From contig JARUHG010000002.1 of the NCBI GenBank assembly GCA_031216755.1, positions 186,001 through 250,000 of the forward strand: DNA of 64,000 bases. Reading direction: 5' to 3'. The notes beneath the pieces were generated by a model, which did not search any database, had not been told where the DNA came from, and was given only the letters and a program-made list of their open reading frames with translations. The stretch comes from Lysobacter arvi (GTDB lineage Bacteria > Pseudomonadota > Gammaproteobacteria > Xanthomonadales > Xanthomonadaceae). Shown here piece after piece: positions 16,060 through 25,207 of this stretch (positions are counted from its first letter, which is position 1; each line of letters opens with the position of its first letter). The translations under genes and the position numbers were made by a program.

Positions 16060-16971
16060 TCAGACCGCTTCCAGCCAGCCGTACTTGTCGGGCGTGCGAC
16101 CGTCGAACAGGCCGAAGAACAACTCCTGGATGCGACGCGTCACTGCCCCCGGCTTGCCGGCGCCGACCTGGCGGCCGTCGACCGAGCGGATCGGCGTGAT
16201 TTCCGCCGCGGTGCCGCACATGAACAACTCGTCGCACAGGTACAGGTACTCGCGCGGCAGGTCGCGTTCGACCACTTCGATGCCGGCATCGCGGGCAAGG
16301 GTGATGATGGTGTTGCGCGTGATGCCGTTGAGCAGCGCCGCGCTCACCGGCGTGGTGTGCAGCGCGCCGTCGAAGACGAGGAACAGGTTCTCGCCCGCGC
16401 CTTCCGACAGCAGGCCCGTGGAGGCCAGCGCGATGCCCTCGCCGAAGCCCAGCCGGCGCGCCTCGCGTGCGACCAGCTGACCGGAGAGGTAGTTGCCGCC
16501 GGCCTTCGCGCCAGCCGGCAGGGTGTTCGGAGCGAAGCGCTGCCAGCTCGACACGCACGCATCGATGCCCTGCTCGAGGACGCTCGCGCCCAGGTACTGG
16601 CCCATCTTCCACGTGGCGACGGCCACGTCGGTCGGCGTGTCGGCCGAGAGGCCGAATCCGCCCAGGCCGCGGTAGGCGACCGGACGCAGGTAGTCGGTGG
16701 TGTTCTCGTTCGCCTTCAGGACCTCGCGGCAGGCCGCGTTGATCTGCTCCAGCGAATACGGCATCGCCATGTCGTAGATCTTCGCCGAGGCGAACAGGCG
16801 CGTGTTGTGGTCGGTGAGGCGGAAGATCACCGGGCCGTTCGGCGTCTGGTAGCAGCGGATGCCCTCGAAGACGGACGACCCGTAATGCAGCGCGTGCGAC
16901 ATCACGTGCGTGGTCGCCTCGGCCCAGCGCTTGATCGCGCCGTTGTGCCAGATCCAGTCGGGGTATTGCAT
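16060..16971 (-). CDS. ilvE: Branched-chain amino acid aminotransferase IlvE
   Basis: This 303-residue fold-type IV PLP enzyme transfers amino groups between glutamate and the 2-oxo acids of leucine, isoleucine and valine. Evidence includes the N-terminal IWHNGAIKRWAEATTHVMSH, HYGSSVFEGIRCY, the PLP-lysine block GAKAGGNYLSGQL, EGAGENLFLVFDGAL, and the C-terminal ELFMCGTAAEITPI with RRIQELFFGLFDG. Length matches E. coli IlvE (309). No ilv or leu neighbours are present. It ends into a shared bidirectional terminator with colS. Confidence 0.96.
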   Translation of the reverse strand: MQYPDWIWHNGAIKRWAEATTHVMSHALHYGSSVFEGIRCYQTPNGPVIFRLTDHNTRLFASAKIYDMAMPYSLEQINAACREVLKANENTTDYLRPVAYRGLGGFGLSADTPTDVAVATWKMGQYLGASVLEQGIDACVSSWQRFAPNTLPAGAKAGGNYLSGQLVAREARRLGFGEGIALASTGLLSEGAGENLFLVFDGALHTTPVSAALLNGITRNTIITLARDAGIEVVERDLPREYLYLCDELFMCGTAAEITPIRSVDGRQVGAGKPGAVTRRIQELFFGLFDGRTPDKYGWLEAV

Positions 16972-17055
16972 CGCGGCAGTCCGTCAGGGGAAACCGCTAT
17001 TGTGCCTCGCGCCGCGCCCGCTTCCCAACGGCCGGGCTTGCCGGTCCGGCCGGCT

Positions 17056-17655
17056 TCAGCCCTTGATCCACCAGCAGCCGAAGTGCTTCTGCAGACCGAA
17101 GACCGTCCGCGACGGCGTGACGCCGTTTTCCTGCGTCTGCTCCACGCGCACCGCCACCGGTGTGCGGGGGCGGGGAGGCGGGAGCTCTTCGATCGGGGCG
17201 GCCGGAGCATCGGCGAAAGCCGGGTAGGGTGGCGCATCGGCCTCGATGGCGGGTGGCTCTTCGGGCAGGACCGGCACGATGTCGACCAGCGGGCGCCGCA
17301 CGATCGCATCCAGCCGTTCCATCACGTCGTAGGCGGCGCGGCCCGACATGCCGGTCCAGTGATAGACGCCCGCGAGCCGGTTGGCGTCGTGCGCGCTGAA
17401 GGCGGTGTTCATTTCCGACAGCAGGTCGTCGATGTTGCGGGCGCAACCCGGCGCGCGTTTTTTCTCGACGTTGCCCACGAGCGGGCGTTGCTCCGTCTGC
17501 TCGACGCCGCCGACTTCCGTGCAGCCGCGGTCGGTGAACACGCTCTGCCCGTCGGGCAGTACGCAGTGCCGCACGTCGGCCGCCGCGGGCGCGCAGCACG
17601 CAAGCAGGACGAGCGCGATGGACGCGGGAATCGGACGGAAGCGCGGATCGGACAT
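17056..17655 (-). CDS. Secreted protein with DUF4124-like N-terminus (paralogue A)
   Basis: The 199-residue protein starts with a signal peptide (about residues 1-26, ending APAAA). A short DUF4124-like module follows (RHCVLPDGQSVFTDRGC), where a cysteine pair brackets a 'DG..VFTD' strand. Then comes a region with GCARNIDDLL and ANRLAGVYHWTGMSGRAAYDVMERL, a proline-rich linker, and a C-terminal QKHFGCWWIKG. The same blocks occur in the next gene upstream (17723-18310), so the two are tandem paralogues in one direction. Function is unknown; export to the periplasm is likely. Confidence 0.7.
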   Translation of the reverse strand: MSDPRFRPIPASIALVLLACCAPAAADVRHCVLPDGQSVFTDRGCTEVGGVEQTEQRPLVGNVEKKRAPGCARNIDDLLSEMNTAFSAHDANRLAGVYHWTGMSGRAAYDVMERLDAIVRRPLVDIVPVLPEEPPAIEADAPPYPAFADAPAAPIEELPPPRPRTPVAVRVEQTQENGVTPSRTVFGLQKHFGCWWIKG

Positions 17656-17722
17656 CGGCGCAGACTAGCGGGGCGAACCGCCTGCCGACAGTGCGTGCAT
17701 CGCACAAAACCGCGCGCGGCGT

Positions 17723-18310
17723 TCAGAAGCGGACGAAATAGCAACCGGCGTACCGTTCCACACCGACTTCCATCACGCGTTGGGGGCGATCGAACGTCAG
17801 CTGCATCGCCCCGCCACCGCCGCCGGCCAGCCCGGGCCAGAAGCTCGCATCCACCAGCGGAGCCCGGGCCAGTTGCATGAGCCGGTTCATCACCTGCTGC
17901 GCCTGGCGGTGGCGAAGGCCGGGCCAGTGCACACTTTCGGCGATGCGGTTCACGTCGCCCATCGCGAACGACGCGAGCAGGTCCATCGACAACTGGCCCG
18001 GGCTGCGTGCGCATCCGGCCTGCGGTGCGCGGCGCACTCGGATGGCGGTCGAGAGCGAACGCGCGCGCGACGAATCGGCATCGAAGGCCGCCTCGTCCAT
18101 GGCCAGGCGCGTCAGCAGTTCGGTCGACATCGGCGCGGGTTTCGCGTCGAACGCGGAGCAGGCAGTGTCGGTATAGACGGCCGAGCCGTCGCTGGTCTCG
18201 CAGCGATGGAGCCCACCGGCTGCACGCGCCGGGGCGAGCGCGCACAACAGCAACAGCAGCGGGCCCCATGCCGCCCGCCAGCGGGGCGCCCATTTGTGGA
18301 GCGTGTCCAT
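17723..18310 (-). CDS. Secreted protein with DUF4124-like N-terminus (paralogue B)
   Basis: The 195-residue product has an N-terminal signal/anchor (residues about 14-30), then LHRCETSDGSAVYTDTAC, a DUF4124-like strand pair with two cysteines. Downstream blocks AGCARSPGQLSMDLL, DVNRIAESVHWPGLRHRQAQQVMNRL and the ending YAGCYFVRF line up with paralogue A downstream (GCARNIDDLL, ANRLAGVYHWTGM, VMERL, FGCWWIKG). Both end with an aromatic-flanked cysteine. The duplication probably arose locally. Function unknown; only 67 bp separate the two genes. Confidence 0.7.
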   Translation of the reverse strand: MDTLHKWAPRWRAAWGPLLLLLCALAPARAAGGLHRCETSDGSAVYTDTACSAFDAKPAPMSTELLTRLAMDEAAFDADSSRARSLSTAIRVRRAPQAGCARSPGQLSMDLLASFAMGDVNRIAESVHWPGLRHRQAQQVMNRLMQLARAPLVDASFWPGLAGGGGGAMQLTFDRPQRVMEVGVERYAGCYFVRF

Positions 18311-18396
18311 GTCGGTTCCCGGGGGGAGCGGGTGCGCTCATCGTCCGCCCGGAACCGTCAACACCGCGTGTGAGATCGCGCGGTTTTCGCCGCGTT

Positions 18397-19227
18397 TCAG
18401 CGCATCCGCGCAAGCACCGCCAACGTCGGTTTGGTCAGGTTCAGCGTGTAGAAATGCAGGCCCGGCGCGCCGCCTTCGATCAGTCGCCGGCACATGTCGG
18501 CGACGAAGTCGGCGGCGAAGTCGCGGATCGCTTCCACGTCGTCGCCGTAGGCCTGCATGCGCTTGCCGATCCAGCGCGGGATCTCCGCGCCGCACGCGTC
18601 GGAGAAGCGCCGCAGTTGCGAGAAGTTCGAGATCGGCATGATGCCCGGCACGATCGGAACGTCGACGCCGAGCTTGCGTGCATCGTCGACGAAACGGAAG
18701 TACGCATCGGCGTTGTAGAAGTACTGCGTGATCGCGCCGTTCGCGCCGGCGTCCACTTTCGCCTTGAAATGGCGCAGATCGGCGAGCGCGTCGTCGGACT
18801 GCGGATGGCATTCGGGATAGCAGCCCACTTCGATGTGGAAGTAGCCGTCGTGTTCGCGGCGGATGAACTCGACCAGTTCCGTCGCGTACCGGAAATCGCC
18901 GGTGTGGCCCATGCCCGAGGGCAGGTCGCCACGCAGGGCGACGATGCGCCGGCAGCCCATCGACTTGTAGCGCTCGAGCAGTTCGCCCAGTTCCTCGCGC
19001 GTGCCGCCCACGCAGGACAGGTGCGGCGCCGCGTCCAGTCCGTGCTGGGTGTGCAGCCGCTCCACCGTTTCAGGCGTGTAGCTCAGCGTCGAGCCGCCCG
19101 CGCCGAACGTGCACGAGACGTAATCGGGCTCGTGCGATTTCAGCTTCGCCGCGGTCTTGTCCAATTGCGCGCGCTGCTCATCGGTCTTGGGCGGATAGAA
19201 CTCGAAGCTGATCGGGGTCGTGGCCAT
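18397..19227 (-). CDS. metF: 5,10-Methylenetetrahydrofolate reductase MetF
   Basis: This 276-residue FAD-dependent TIM-barrel enzyme makes 5-methyltetrahydrofolate for methionine synthesis. Typical blocks: ISFEFYPPKTDEQ at the start (catalytic Glu), CTFGAGGS, APHLSCVGGTREEL, RRIVALRGDLPSG, GCYPECHPQS, GANGAITQYFYNADAYFRF, and VPGIMPISNFSQL. It follows ahcY on the same strand, but a strong terminator lies between them, so it is probably transcribed separately or by partial read-through. With metK and ahcY it makes up most of an activated-methyl-cycle locus. Confidence 0.96.
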   Translation of the reverse strand: MATTPISFEFYPPKTDEQRAQLDKTAAKLKSHEPDYVSCTFGAGGSTLSYTPETVERLHTQHGLDAAPHLSCVGGTREELGELLERYKSMGCRRIVALRGDLPSGMGHTGDFRYATELVEFIRREHDGYFHIEVGCYPECHPQSDDALADLRHFKAKVDAGANGAITQYFYNADAYFRFVDDARKLGVDVPIVPGIMPISNFSQLRRFSDACGAEIPRWIGKRMQAYGDDVEAIRDFAADFVADMCRRLIEGGAPGLHFYTLNLTKPTLAVLARMR

Positions 19228-19343
19228 TCGGACCGCTCGCGAAGAGGTGGAGGGAGTTTATCGCTTCATCGCGATGAATTGAACGGATTTCCGCGAAAGG
19301 TGCGGCCTCGTGCGTTCCGCTCGCAACCGGGTGCGGGCGACGC

Positions 19344-19372
19344 AAAAGAAAAACGGGCGCCGAAGCGCCCGT
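19344..19372 (-). terminator. Rho-independent terminator of ahcY
   Basis: On the minus strand ACGGGCGC-TTCG-GCGCCCGT is followed by TTTTTCTTTT. This is a textbook UUCG tetraloop terminator 34 bp after the ahcY stop. Confidence 0.93.
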
Positions 19373-19405
19373 TCTCCCTGCATCGCGATCGCCGTACGGC
19401 GCGGA

Positions 19406-20851
19406 TCAGTAGCGGTAGTGGTCCGGCTTGTACGGGCCTTCCACCGGCACGCCCAGGTAGGCGGCCTGCTCGGCGGTCAGCGTGGTCAGCTTCACGCCGA
19501 TCTTCTCCAGGTGCAGGCGCGCGACTTCCTCGTCGAGCTTCTTCGGCAGGATGTAGACCTTGGGCTCGTACGTGTCCTTGTTGGCCCACAGGTCGATCTG
19601 CGCCAGCGTCTGGTTCGAGAACGAGTTGGACATCACGAAGCTCGGGTGGCCGGTGGCGCAGCCCAGGTTCACCAGGCGGCCTTCGGCCAGCAGGAAGATC
19701 GAGTTGCCGTTGTTGAAGGTGTACTTGTCCACCTGCGGCTTGATGTTCAGGCGCGTGGCCCCCGACGCGTTCAGGCGATCGACCTGGATCTCGTTGTCGA
19801 AGTGGCCGATGTTGCAGACGATGGCCTGGTCCTTCATCTGCGACATGTGCTCGAGCGTCAGCACGTCCTTGTTGCCGGTGGTGGTGACGTAGATGTCGCC
19901 ACGGCCCAGCGTCGATTCGACGGTGTTGACCTCGAAGCCTTCCATCGCCGCCTGCAGGGCGTTGATCGGATCGATCTCGGTGACCACCACGCGCGCGCCG
20001 TAGGCACGCAGCGAGTGCGCCGAACCCTTGCCGACGTCGCCGTAGCCGCACACGACCGCGACCTTGCCGGCCAGCATCACGTCCATCGCGCGCTTGAGGC
20101 CGTCGGCCAGCGATTCGCGGCAGCCGTACAGGTTGTCGAATTTGCTCTTGGTGACTGAGTCGTTGACGTTGATCGCCGGCACGAGCAGCTTGCCGGCTTC
20201 GGCCAGCTGGTACAGGCGGTGCACGCCGGTGGTGGTCTCTTCCGAGACGCCCTTCCAGTCGCGAACGACGGTGTGCCAGAAGCCCGGACGCTCGGCGTGC
20301 ACGCGCTTGAGCAGGTTCTTGATGACCTGCTCCTCGTGGTTGCCCGACGGGGTGTTGACCCAGTCGCTGCCGTTCTCGAGCTCATAGCCCTTGTGGATCA
20401 GCAGCGTCACGTCGCCGCCGTCGTCGACGACCAACTGCGGGCCGAGGAACTTGTCGGCGCCGTTGCCCGGGAAGGTCAGCGCGGCGAGCGTGCAGTCCCA
20501 GTATTCCTCGAGCGTTTCGCCCTTCCACGCGAACACCGGCGTGCCCGACTTGGCGATCGCGGCGGCGGCGTGGTCCTGCGTGGAGAAGATGTTGCACGAG
20601 GCCCAGCGCACGTCGGCGCCCAGGTCGCGCAGCGTCTCGATGAGCACGCCCGTCTGGATCGTCATGTGCAGCGAGCCGGTGACGCGCACGCCCTTGAGCG
20701 ACTGCGCGGCGGCGTACTTCTTGCGGATGGACATCAGGCCCGGCATCTCGTGCTCGGCGATGTCGAGCTCCTTGCGGCCCCAGTCGGCCAGGGAGATGTC
20801 GGCAACCTTGTAGTCGCCTTCGGTGGAGAAGGTCTTGATCTGTGCGTTCAT
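19406..20851 (-). CDS. ahcY: S-adenosylhomocysteine hydrolase AhcY
   Basis: The 481-residue NAD-dependent enzyme reversibly splits S-adenosylhomocysteine, the by-product inhibitor of methyltransferases, to adenosine and homocysteine. Visible signatures: [47 protein letters not shown], the NAD-binding Rossmann loop [25 protein letters not shown], and the C-terminal YKPDHYRY that closes the NAD site of the neighbouring subunit. The SAH riboswitch directly upstream shows induction when SAH accumulates. The ribosome site (GGAG) lies 10-13 bp before the ATG. Confidence 0.97.
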   Translation of the reverse strand: MNAQIKTFSTEGDYKVADISLADWGRKELDIAEHEMPGLMSIRKKYAAAQSLKGVRVTGSLHMTIQTGVLIETLRDLGADVRWASCNIFSTQDHAAAAIAKSGTPVFAWKGETLEEYWDCTLAALTFPGNGADKFLGPQLVVDDGGDVTLLIHKGYELENGSDWVNTPSGNHEEQVIKNLLKRVHAERPGFWHTVVRDWKGVSEETTTGVHRLYQLAEAGKLLVPAINVNDSVTKSKFDNLYGCRESLADGLKRAMDVMLAGKVAVVCGYGDVGKGSAHSLRAYGARVVVTEIDPINALQAAMEGFEVNTVESTLGRGDIYVTTTGNKDVLTLEHMSQMKDQAIVCNIGHFDNEIQVDRLNASGATRLNIKPQVDKYTFNNGNSIFLLAEGRLVNLGCATGHPSFVMSNSFSNQTLAQIDLWANKDTYEPKVYILPKKLDEEVARLHLEKIGVKLTTLTAEQAAYLGVPVEGPYKPDHYRY

Positions 20852-20904
20852 TGCAAAGCTCCGGTTTCAGGTCCCCCTCTGGCGTGCAGAGGGTCGGGTC
20901 GAGG

Positions 20905-20926
20905 GGTGCATCGCGCGCGATGCACC
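20905..20926 (-). promoter_or_regulatory. 22-bp perfect palindrome between SAH aptamer and ahcY
   Basis: GGTGCATCGCG and its complement form an uninterrupted palindrome just 3' of the aptamer pseudoknot. A second hairpin (CCCTCT/AGAGGG, about 20875-20892) follows before the ribosome site. They are likely parts of the riboswitch expression platform; no U-tract follows, which favours translational or anti-termination control. Confidence 0.55.
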
Positions 20927-20929
20927 AAA

Positions 20930-21005
20930 CCGGGCGCCGTTGGATCGTGGACTCCCGCCGAGCCTGATTCCGGAAACACCACCGGACTTGCAGCGCCCCT
21001 CGGCG
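20930..21005 (-). promoter_or_regulatory. S-adenosylhomocysteine (SAH) riboswitch
   Basis: On the minus strand the conserved SAH-aptamer pieces occur in order: CCGAGGGGCGCTGCAAG (20987-21003), a GC-rich P2 hairpin (TCCGGTGG...CCGGA), ATCAGGCTCGG closing P1, a short linker, and AACGGCGCCC (20932-20941), which pairs back with GGGCGC to form the P4 pseudoknot. This matches the published consensus (GAGG-GCGCUGC, CAGGCUCG, AACGGCGC) and the gene downstream is ahcY, the classic SAH-riboswitch target. SAH binding switches ahcY on. Confidence 0.93.
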
Positions 21006-21075
21006 AGGCCGTTCATTCTATCGGTTCGCCCCGCGGGCTGGATGAATTCGCGGGTCGATCCGCCTTCCCCGTCGG

Positions 21076-21106
21076 CCAAAGCAAACGGGCCGCGAGGCGG
21101 CCCGTT
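21076..21106 (-). terminator. Terminator of metK
   Basis: On the minus strand AACGGGCCGC-CTC-GCGGCCCGTT is followed by TGCTTTGG. The stem is strong but the T-tract is short. It lies 31 bp after the metK stop and upstream of the SAH riboswitch. Confidence 0.8.
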
Positions 21107-21136
21107 GCTGTGCTGGCCCGCGCGGGGACCGACGTC

Positions 21137-22357
21137 TTACTTCAGCTTCGCATCGGCGCGCAGCGCGTCGGCCTTGTCGGTCTTCTCCCACGAGAAGGCC
21201 GTGGCCGTCTGCTTCTTGCCGGCGCCGTCGACGTAGGTCACTTCCTTCGGCTTGCGGCCGAAGTGGCCGTACGCGGCCGTGTCCTGGTAGACCGGGTGGA
21301 TCAGGTCGAGCATCTTCACGATGCCGTACGGACGCAGGTCGAAGTGCTTGCGGATCAGCTTCTCGATCTTCTCGTCCGGGATCTTGCCGGTGCCGAAGGT
21401 GGTGACCGAGATCGAGGTCGGCTCGGCCACGCCGATCGCGTAGGACACCTGCACCTCGCACTTGTCGGCCAGGCCGGCGGCGACGATGTTCTTGGCGACG
21501 TAGCGCGCGGCGTAGGCGGCCGAACGGTCGACCTTCGACGGATCCTTGCCCGAGAACGCACCACCGCCGTGGCGGGCCATGCCGCCGTAGCTGTCCACGA
21601 TGATCTTGCGGCCGGTCAGGCCGCAGTCGCCGACCGGGCCGCCGATCACGAAGATGCCGGTCGGGTTGATGTGGATCTTGTTCTTCGGCAGCGACTCGAG
21701 CCACTTCTTCGGCAGCACCGGGCGCAGGATGTTCTCGTACACGCCTTCGACCAGGTCCTTCTGCTTGATGCCCGGATCGTGCTGGGTGGACAGCACGACG
21801 GCGTCGAGGCCGGCGACGTTGTGGTTGGCGTCGTAGCGCAGCGTGACCTGCGACTTCGCATCCGGGCGCAGCCACGGCAGCGGCGAGTTCTTCTTCTTGC
21901 GGATCTTCGCCTGCTGCTCGACCAGGCGGTGCGAGTAGTAGATCGGCGCCGGCATGAATTCCGGCGCCTCGTTGCAGGCGTAGCCGAACATCAGGCCCTG
22001 GTCGCCCGCGCCCTGTTCTTCCGGCTTCTTGCGATCCACGCCCGCGGCGATGTCCGGCGACTGCTTGCCCAGCATGTTGATGATGGCGCAGGTGTGGCCG
22101 TCGAAGCCGACGTCGGAATTGTCGTAGCCGATCTCGTTGATGACGCGGCGCGCCAGCGACTCGATGTCGACCCACGCGGTGGTGGTGACCTCGCCGGCGA
22201 CGATGGCGGCACCGGTCTTCACCAGCGTCTCGCAGGCCACGCGCGCGCGCTTGTCCTGGGCCAGGATCGCGTCCAGCACGGCATCGGAGATCTGGTCGGC
22301 GATCTTGTCCGGATGGCCTTCGGAGACGGATTCGGAGGTGAACAGGTAGCTGGACAT
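21137..22357 (-). CDS. metK: S-adenosylmethionine synthetase MetK
   Basis: The 406-residue enzyme makes SAM from methionine and ATP. Start [18 protein letters not shown] carries the methionine/ATP-binding His; an upstream in-frame ATG adds 27 unsupported residues. Other signatures: [23 protein letters not shown] (the flexible loop hexapeptide GAGDQG), [40 protein letters not shown]. It is slightly longer than E. coli MetK (384), with an extension near [10 protein letters not shown]. It stands upstream of the SAH-riboswitch-ahcY unit, so the SAM producer and the SAH remover are adjacent. Confidence 0.97.
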   Translation of the reverse strand: MSSYLFTSESVSEGHPDKIADQISDAVLDAILAQDKRARVACETLVKTGAAIVAGEVTTTAWVDIESLARRVINEIGYDNSDVGFDGHTCAIINMLGKQSPDIAAGVDRKKPEEQGAGDQGLMFGYACNEAPEFMPAPIYYSHRLVEQQAKIRKKKNSPLPWLRPDAKSQVTLRYDANHNVAGLDAVVLSTQHDPGIKQKDLVEGVYENILRPVLPKKWLESLPKNKIHINPTGIFVIGGPVGDCGLTGRKIIVDSYGGMARHGGGAFSGKDPSKVDRSAAYAARYVAKNIVAAGLADKCEVQVSYAIGVAEPTSISVTTFGTGKIPDEKIEKLIRKHFDLRPYGIVKMLDLIHPVYQDTAAYGHFGRKPKEVTYVDGAGKKQTATAFSWEKTDKADALRADAKLK

Positions 22358-22595
22358 CGAGGTCAATATCCCTTGATTCGGATGAAAGGATGGCCGGGCA
22401 TGATACAGGCTTGTCCCGGTCGGCGCATTGTGCGCCACGCCGATGTTGCGCGGTTGTTAAGCGCGAGCCCGCCTGCGGGCGCCCGGCACGGCCCGCGGCT
22501 GTCATCGTCCTGACGCCAAAACGCCACCGGTCTGTCGCGGGCCCGTCCCAACCTTCCGCGGCGAGAGCCCCGCCGGGGCGATCCGCCCGCGACGC

Positions 22596-24341
22596 ATGCC
22601 ACTCGAACGCCGCCTGCAAGAACGCTTTCCGCACTGGTTCCGGGGACGCCGTGCGAACGTCGCCCGGCCGCTGTTGCGCACGATCGGCCGCTGGTCGCGC
22701 TTCGACCAGGTGGACGCCTTCCTGCGGGCGAACGGCCACCTTCGCGATTTCGAGTTCGTCGCCGCGGGCCTGGATCATCTGCAGGCGCGGTACGTGGTCG
22801 ACGCGGCGGAACTGGGCCGGATTCCCGCCACGGGGCGGCTGCTGATCGTCGCCAACCATCCGTCCGGCGCGCTGGACGCGCTCGCGTTGCTCGATGCCGT
22901 CGGTCGCGTGCGGCGCGACGTGCGCATCGTCGCCAACGACCTGCTCAGCGCGCTGGAGCCGCTGTCGGGCCTGCTGCTGCCCGTGCGCATCCTCGGCGGT
23001 CGCCCGAGCGCGCAAAGCCTGCAGGCGATCGACGATGCGCTGCGTGCCGACCAGTGCGTGATCGTCTTCCCGGCGGGCGAAGTGGCGCGGCTCGGCCTGC
23101 GCGGCGTGACCGACGGGCGCTGGCGGCGCGGCTTCCTTCGATTCGCGCGTGCGGCCGATGCGCCGGTGCTGCCGGTGCGCATCGAAGCGCGCAATTCCGC
23201 CCTGTTCTATGGCGCCTCGGCGTTGTTCAAGCCGGTCGGCACCGCGTTGCTCGCGCGCGAAATGTTCGCCCGCCGCGCGCACCGCATCGCGTTGCGCATC
23301 GGCCATCCGCTGACGCTGCCGCCCGACGGCGATCCGCAGCGCCTGCTGCGCGAAGTCCGCCGCGAGCTGTTCTCGCTCGGCCGACGCCGCGTGGGCTCGC
23401 CGTCGGCGCCGACCGATGCGAACGTCGTCCCGCTCATCGCGCCGTTGATCGAACCGGTCGACACCGTACAGGTGCGCGAAGGCATCGAAACGCTGGCGCT
23501 GCTGGGGCGCACGTTCGACGGCAAGCAGATCCGCGTCGGGCGGCTCGCGGCTGGTTCGCCGCTGCTGCAGGAAATCGGCCGCCTGCGCGAACTCACGTTT
23601 CGCGCCGTGGGCGAAGGAACCGGGCAGCGGCTGGACGTCGATCTCTACGACAGCTGGTACGAACACATCGTGCTCTGGGACGGGGACGCGTCGAAGATCG
23701 CCGGCGCGTACCGGATCGCGCGCGGCGCGAGCGTGCTGGCCGAACGCGGGCTGGCGGGCTTCTACACCGCCGCGCTTTTCCAGTACGCCGACGACGCGGT
23801 GCCGCGCATCGCGCAGGGCATGGAGCTTGGGCGGAGCTTCGTCGCGCCGGACTACTGGGGCAGCCGCAGCATCGATTACCTGTGGCAGGGCATCGGCGCG
23901 TACCTGGCCAGGCACCCGAACGTGCGCTACCTGTTCGGGCCGGTGTCGATCAGCGCCGCGCTCCCGGCCGCCGCGCGCGAACAGATCGTCGCCTACTACG
24001 CGCGCTACTACGGCAGTGACGCCACGCGCGCCGTGTCGCGCCAGCCGTTCGTGTACCAGGCTGCGCCGCCGCAGTTCGGCGAGGTGGACGCGGCCACCGC
24101 GTTCCGCGTCCTGAAGAACAACCTCGATGCGCTCGGCGCGACGCTGCCGATGCTCTACAAGCAGTACACCGAACTGTGCGAGCCCGGCGGCGCGCGCTTC
24201 CTCGCGTTCGGCGTGGACCCGGCCTTCAGCGATGCGGTCGACGGACTCATCGAAGTCGACCTGGAACTGCTTCGCCCCAGGAAGCGCGAGCGATACCTCG
24301 GCATCGCGCCCGCCCAACCGTGCGTGGAGACCGCAGGATGA
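22596..24341 (+). CDS. olsF: Two-domain acyltransferase, probable ornithine-lipid synthase (OlsF-like)
   Basis: The 581-residue protein fuses two acyltransferases. Residues about 75-275 are a PlsC/OlsA-like O-acyltransferase with VANHPSGALDAL (His...Asp catalytic pair) and VIVFPAGEVARLGL. Residues about 300-565 are a GNAT-like OlsB-type N-acyltransferase with AYRIARGASVL, GLAGFYTAALFQY, ELGRSFVAPDYWGSRSIDYLWQGIGAY and YLFGPVSIS. In Serratia OlsF this order gives both steps of ornithine lipid synthesis in one protein. Ornithine lipids replace phospholipids in the outer membrane, often under phosphate limitation. The LpxH-like gene overlaps its end by 4 bp. Confidence 0.82.
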   Translation: MPLERRLQERFPHWFRGRRANVARPLLRTIGRWSRFDQVDAFLRANGHLRDFEFVAAGLDHLQARYVVDAAELGRIPATGRLLIVANHPSGALDALALLDAVGRVRRDVRIVANDLLSALEPLSGLLLPVRILGGRPSAQSLQAIDDALRADQCVIVFPAGEVARLGLRGVTDGRWRRGFLRFARAADAPVLPVRIEARNSALFYGASALFKPVGTALLAREMFARRAHRIALRIGHPLTLPPDGDPQRLLREVRRELFSLGRRRVGSPSAPTDANVVPLIAPLIEPVDTVQVREGIETLALLGRTFDGKQIRVGRLAAGSPLLQEIGRLRELTFRAVGEGTGQRLDVDLYDSWYEHIVLWDGDASKIAGAYRIARGASVLAERGLAGFYTAALFQYADDAVPRIAQGMELGRSFVAPDYWGSRSIDYLWQGIGAYLARHPNVRYLFGPVSISAALPAAAREQIVAYYARYYGSDATRAVSRQPFVYQAAPPQFGEVDAATAFRVLKNNLDALGATLPMLYKQYTELCEPGGARFLAFGVDPAFSDAVDGLIEVDLELLRPRKRERYLGIAPAQPCVETAG

Positions 24342-25159
24342 CGTCGACGCCGACCGTGTTGCCGCCGCGCCGCCGCGCGGTCTTCGTGTCCGACGTCCAC
24401 CTGGGTTCCAAACACTGCCACGCCAGCGAACTGGCCGACTTCCTCGCCGGCCTTCGCTGCGACCGGCTGTACCTGGTGGGCGACATCGTCGACCTGTGGT
24501 GGATGGCGCAACGGCGCGCGCGCTGGGGCGCGCCGCACAACCGCGTGGTCGAGGCGCTGCACGCGCTGCGCCGCGCCGGCACCGAACTGGTCTACGTCCC
24601 CGGCAACCACGATCGGCCGATCCGGCGATTCTGCGGACTCGCCTTGCCGCGCATGCGGGTGCGCCGGCGCATGGTGCACGTCACCGCCGACGGACGGCGC
24701 CTGCTCGTCACGCACGGCGACGACTACGACGGCATCACGCATTTCGGCGGACTGCAGGAACGGTTCGGCGACTGGCTGTATTACCGCATCCTCACCGGCA
24801 ACCAGTGGCTCAATCGCATGCGGCGCCTGGCCGGCCAGCGCTACTGGTCGCTGTCGGAATTCCTCAAGCGCCAGAGCGGTGCGGCCGAACGCTACATCGA
24901 GCGCTTCGTCAACGCGGGCCTGGATGACGCGCGCCGTCGCGGCCTGGACGGCATCGTGTGCGGCCATATCCACCGTGCCGCGCTGATCCAGCGCGACGGG
25001 CTGATCTACGCCAACGATGGCGACTGGGTCGAGAGCCTGAGCGCGCTGGTTGAAGATCCGGACGGCACGCTGCGGCTGCTGTCGCACACGGGCGAAACGC
25101 GCGCGCTGATCGCGCCCCGCCAGCACGATCAAACGACACAGCAACCGCGGGCGGCGTGA
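24338..25159 (+). CDS. LpxH-like metallophosphoesterase (UDP-2,3-diacylglucosamine diphosphatase family)
   Basis: This 273-residue calcineurin-fold protein has all five metal-site blocks: FVSDVHLGSKH, GDIVDLWW, PGNHDRPIRR, THGDDYD and CGHIHRAA. The arrangement is that of the LpxH family, which hydrolyses UDP-2,3-diacylglucosamine in lipid A synthesis; family members outside the canonical lpx locus are often of uncertain substrate. Its start overlaps the ornithine-lipid synthase stop (ATGA), so it is translationally coupled and may act on the same lipid pathway. This may be a paralogue of the true LpxH. Confidence 0.83.
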   Translation: MTSTPTVLPPRRRAVFVSDVHLGSKHCHASELADFLAGLRCDRLYLVGDIVDLWWMAQRRARWGAPHNRVVEALHALRRAGTELVYVPGNHDRPIRRFCGLALPRMRVRRRMVHVTADGRRLLVTHGDDYDGITHFGGLQERFGDWLYYRILTGNQWLNRMRRLAGQRYWSLSEFLKRQSGAAERYIERFVNAGLDDARRRGLDGIVCGHIHRAALIQRDGLIYANDGDWVESLSALVEDPDGTLRLLSHTGETRALIAPRQHDQTTQQPRAA

Positions 25160-25207
25160 CGCGGGCGACGGTGTCGGCCAGGGCGTCGTACCCGTTAGCA
25201 TCGCCGG

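Noticed and set aside
21018-24317. 1099-codon open frame on the minus strand across metK and olsF
   Set aside because: It crosses two well-supported genes in other frames and has shadow-like composition.
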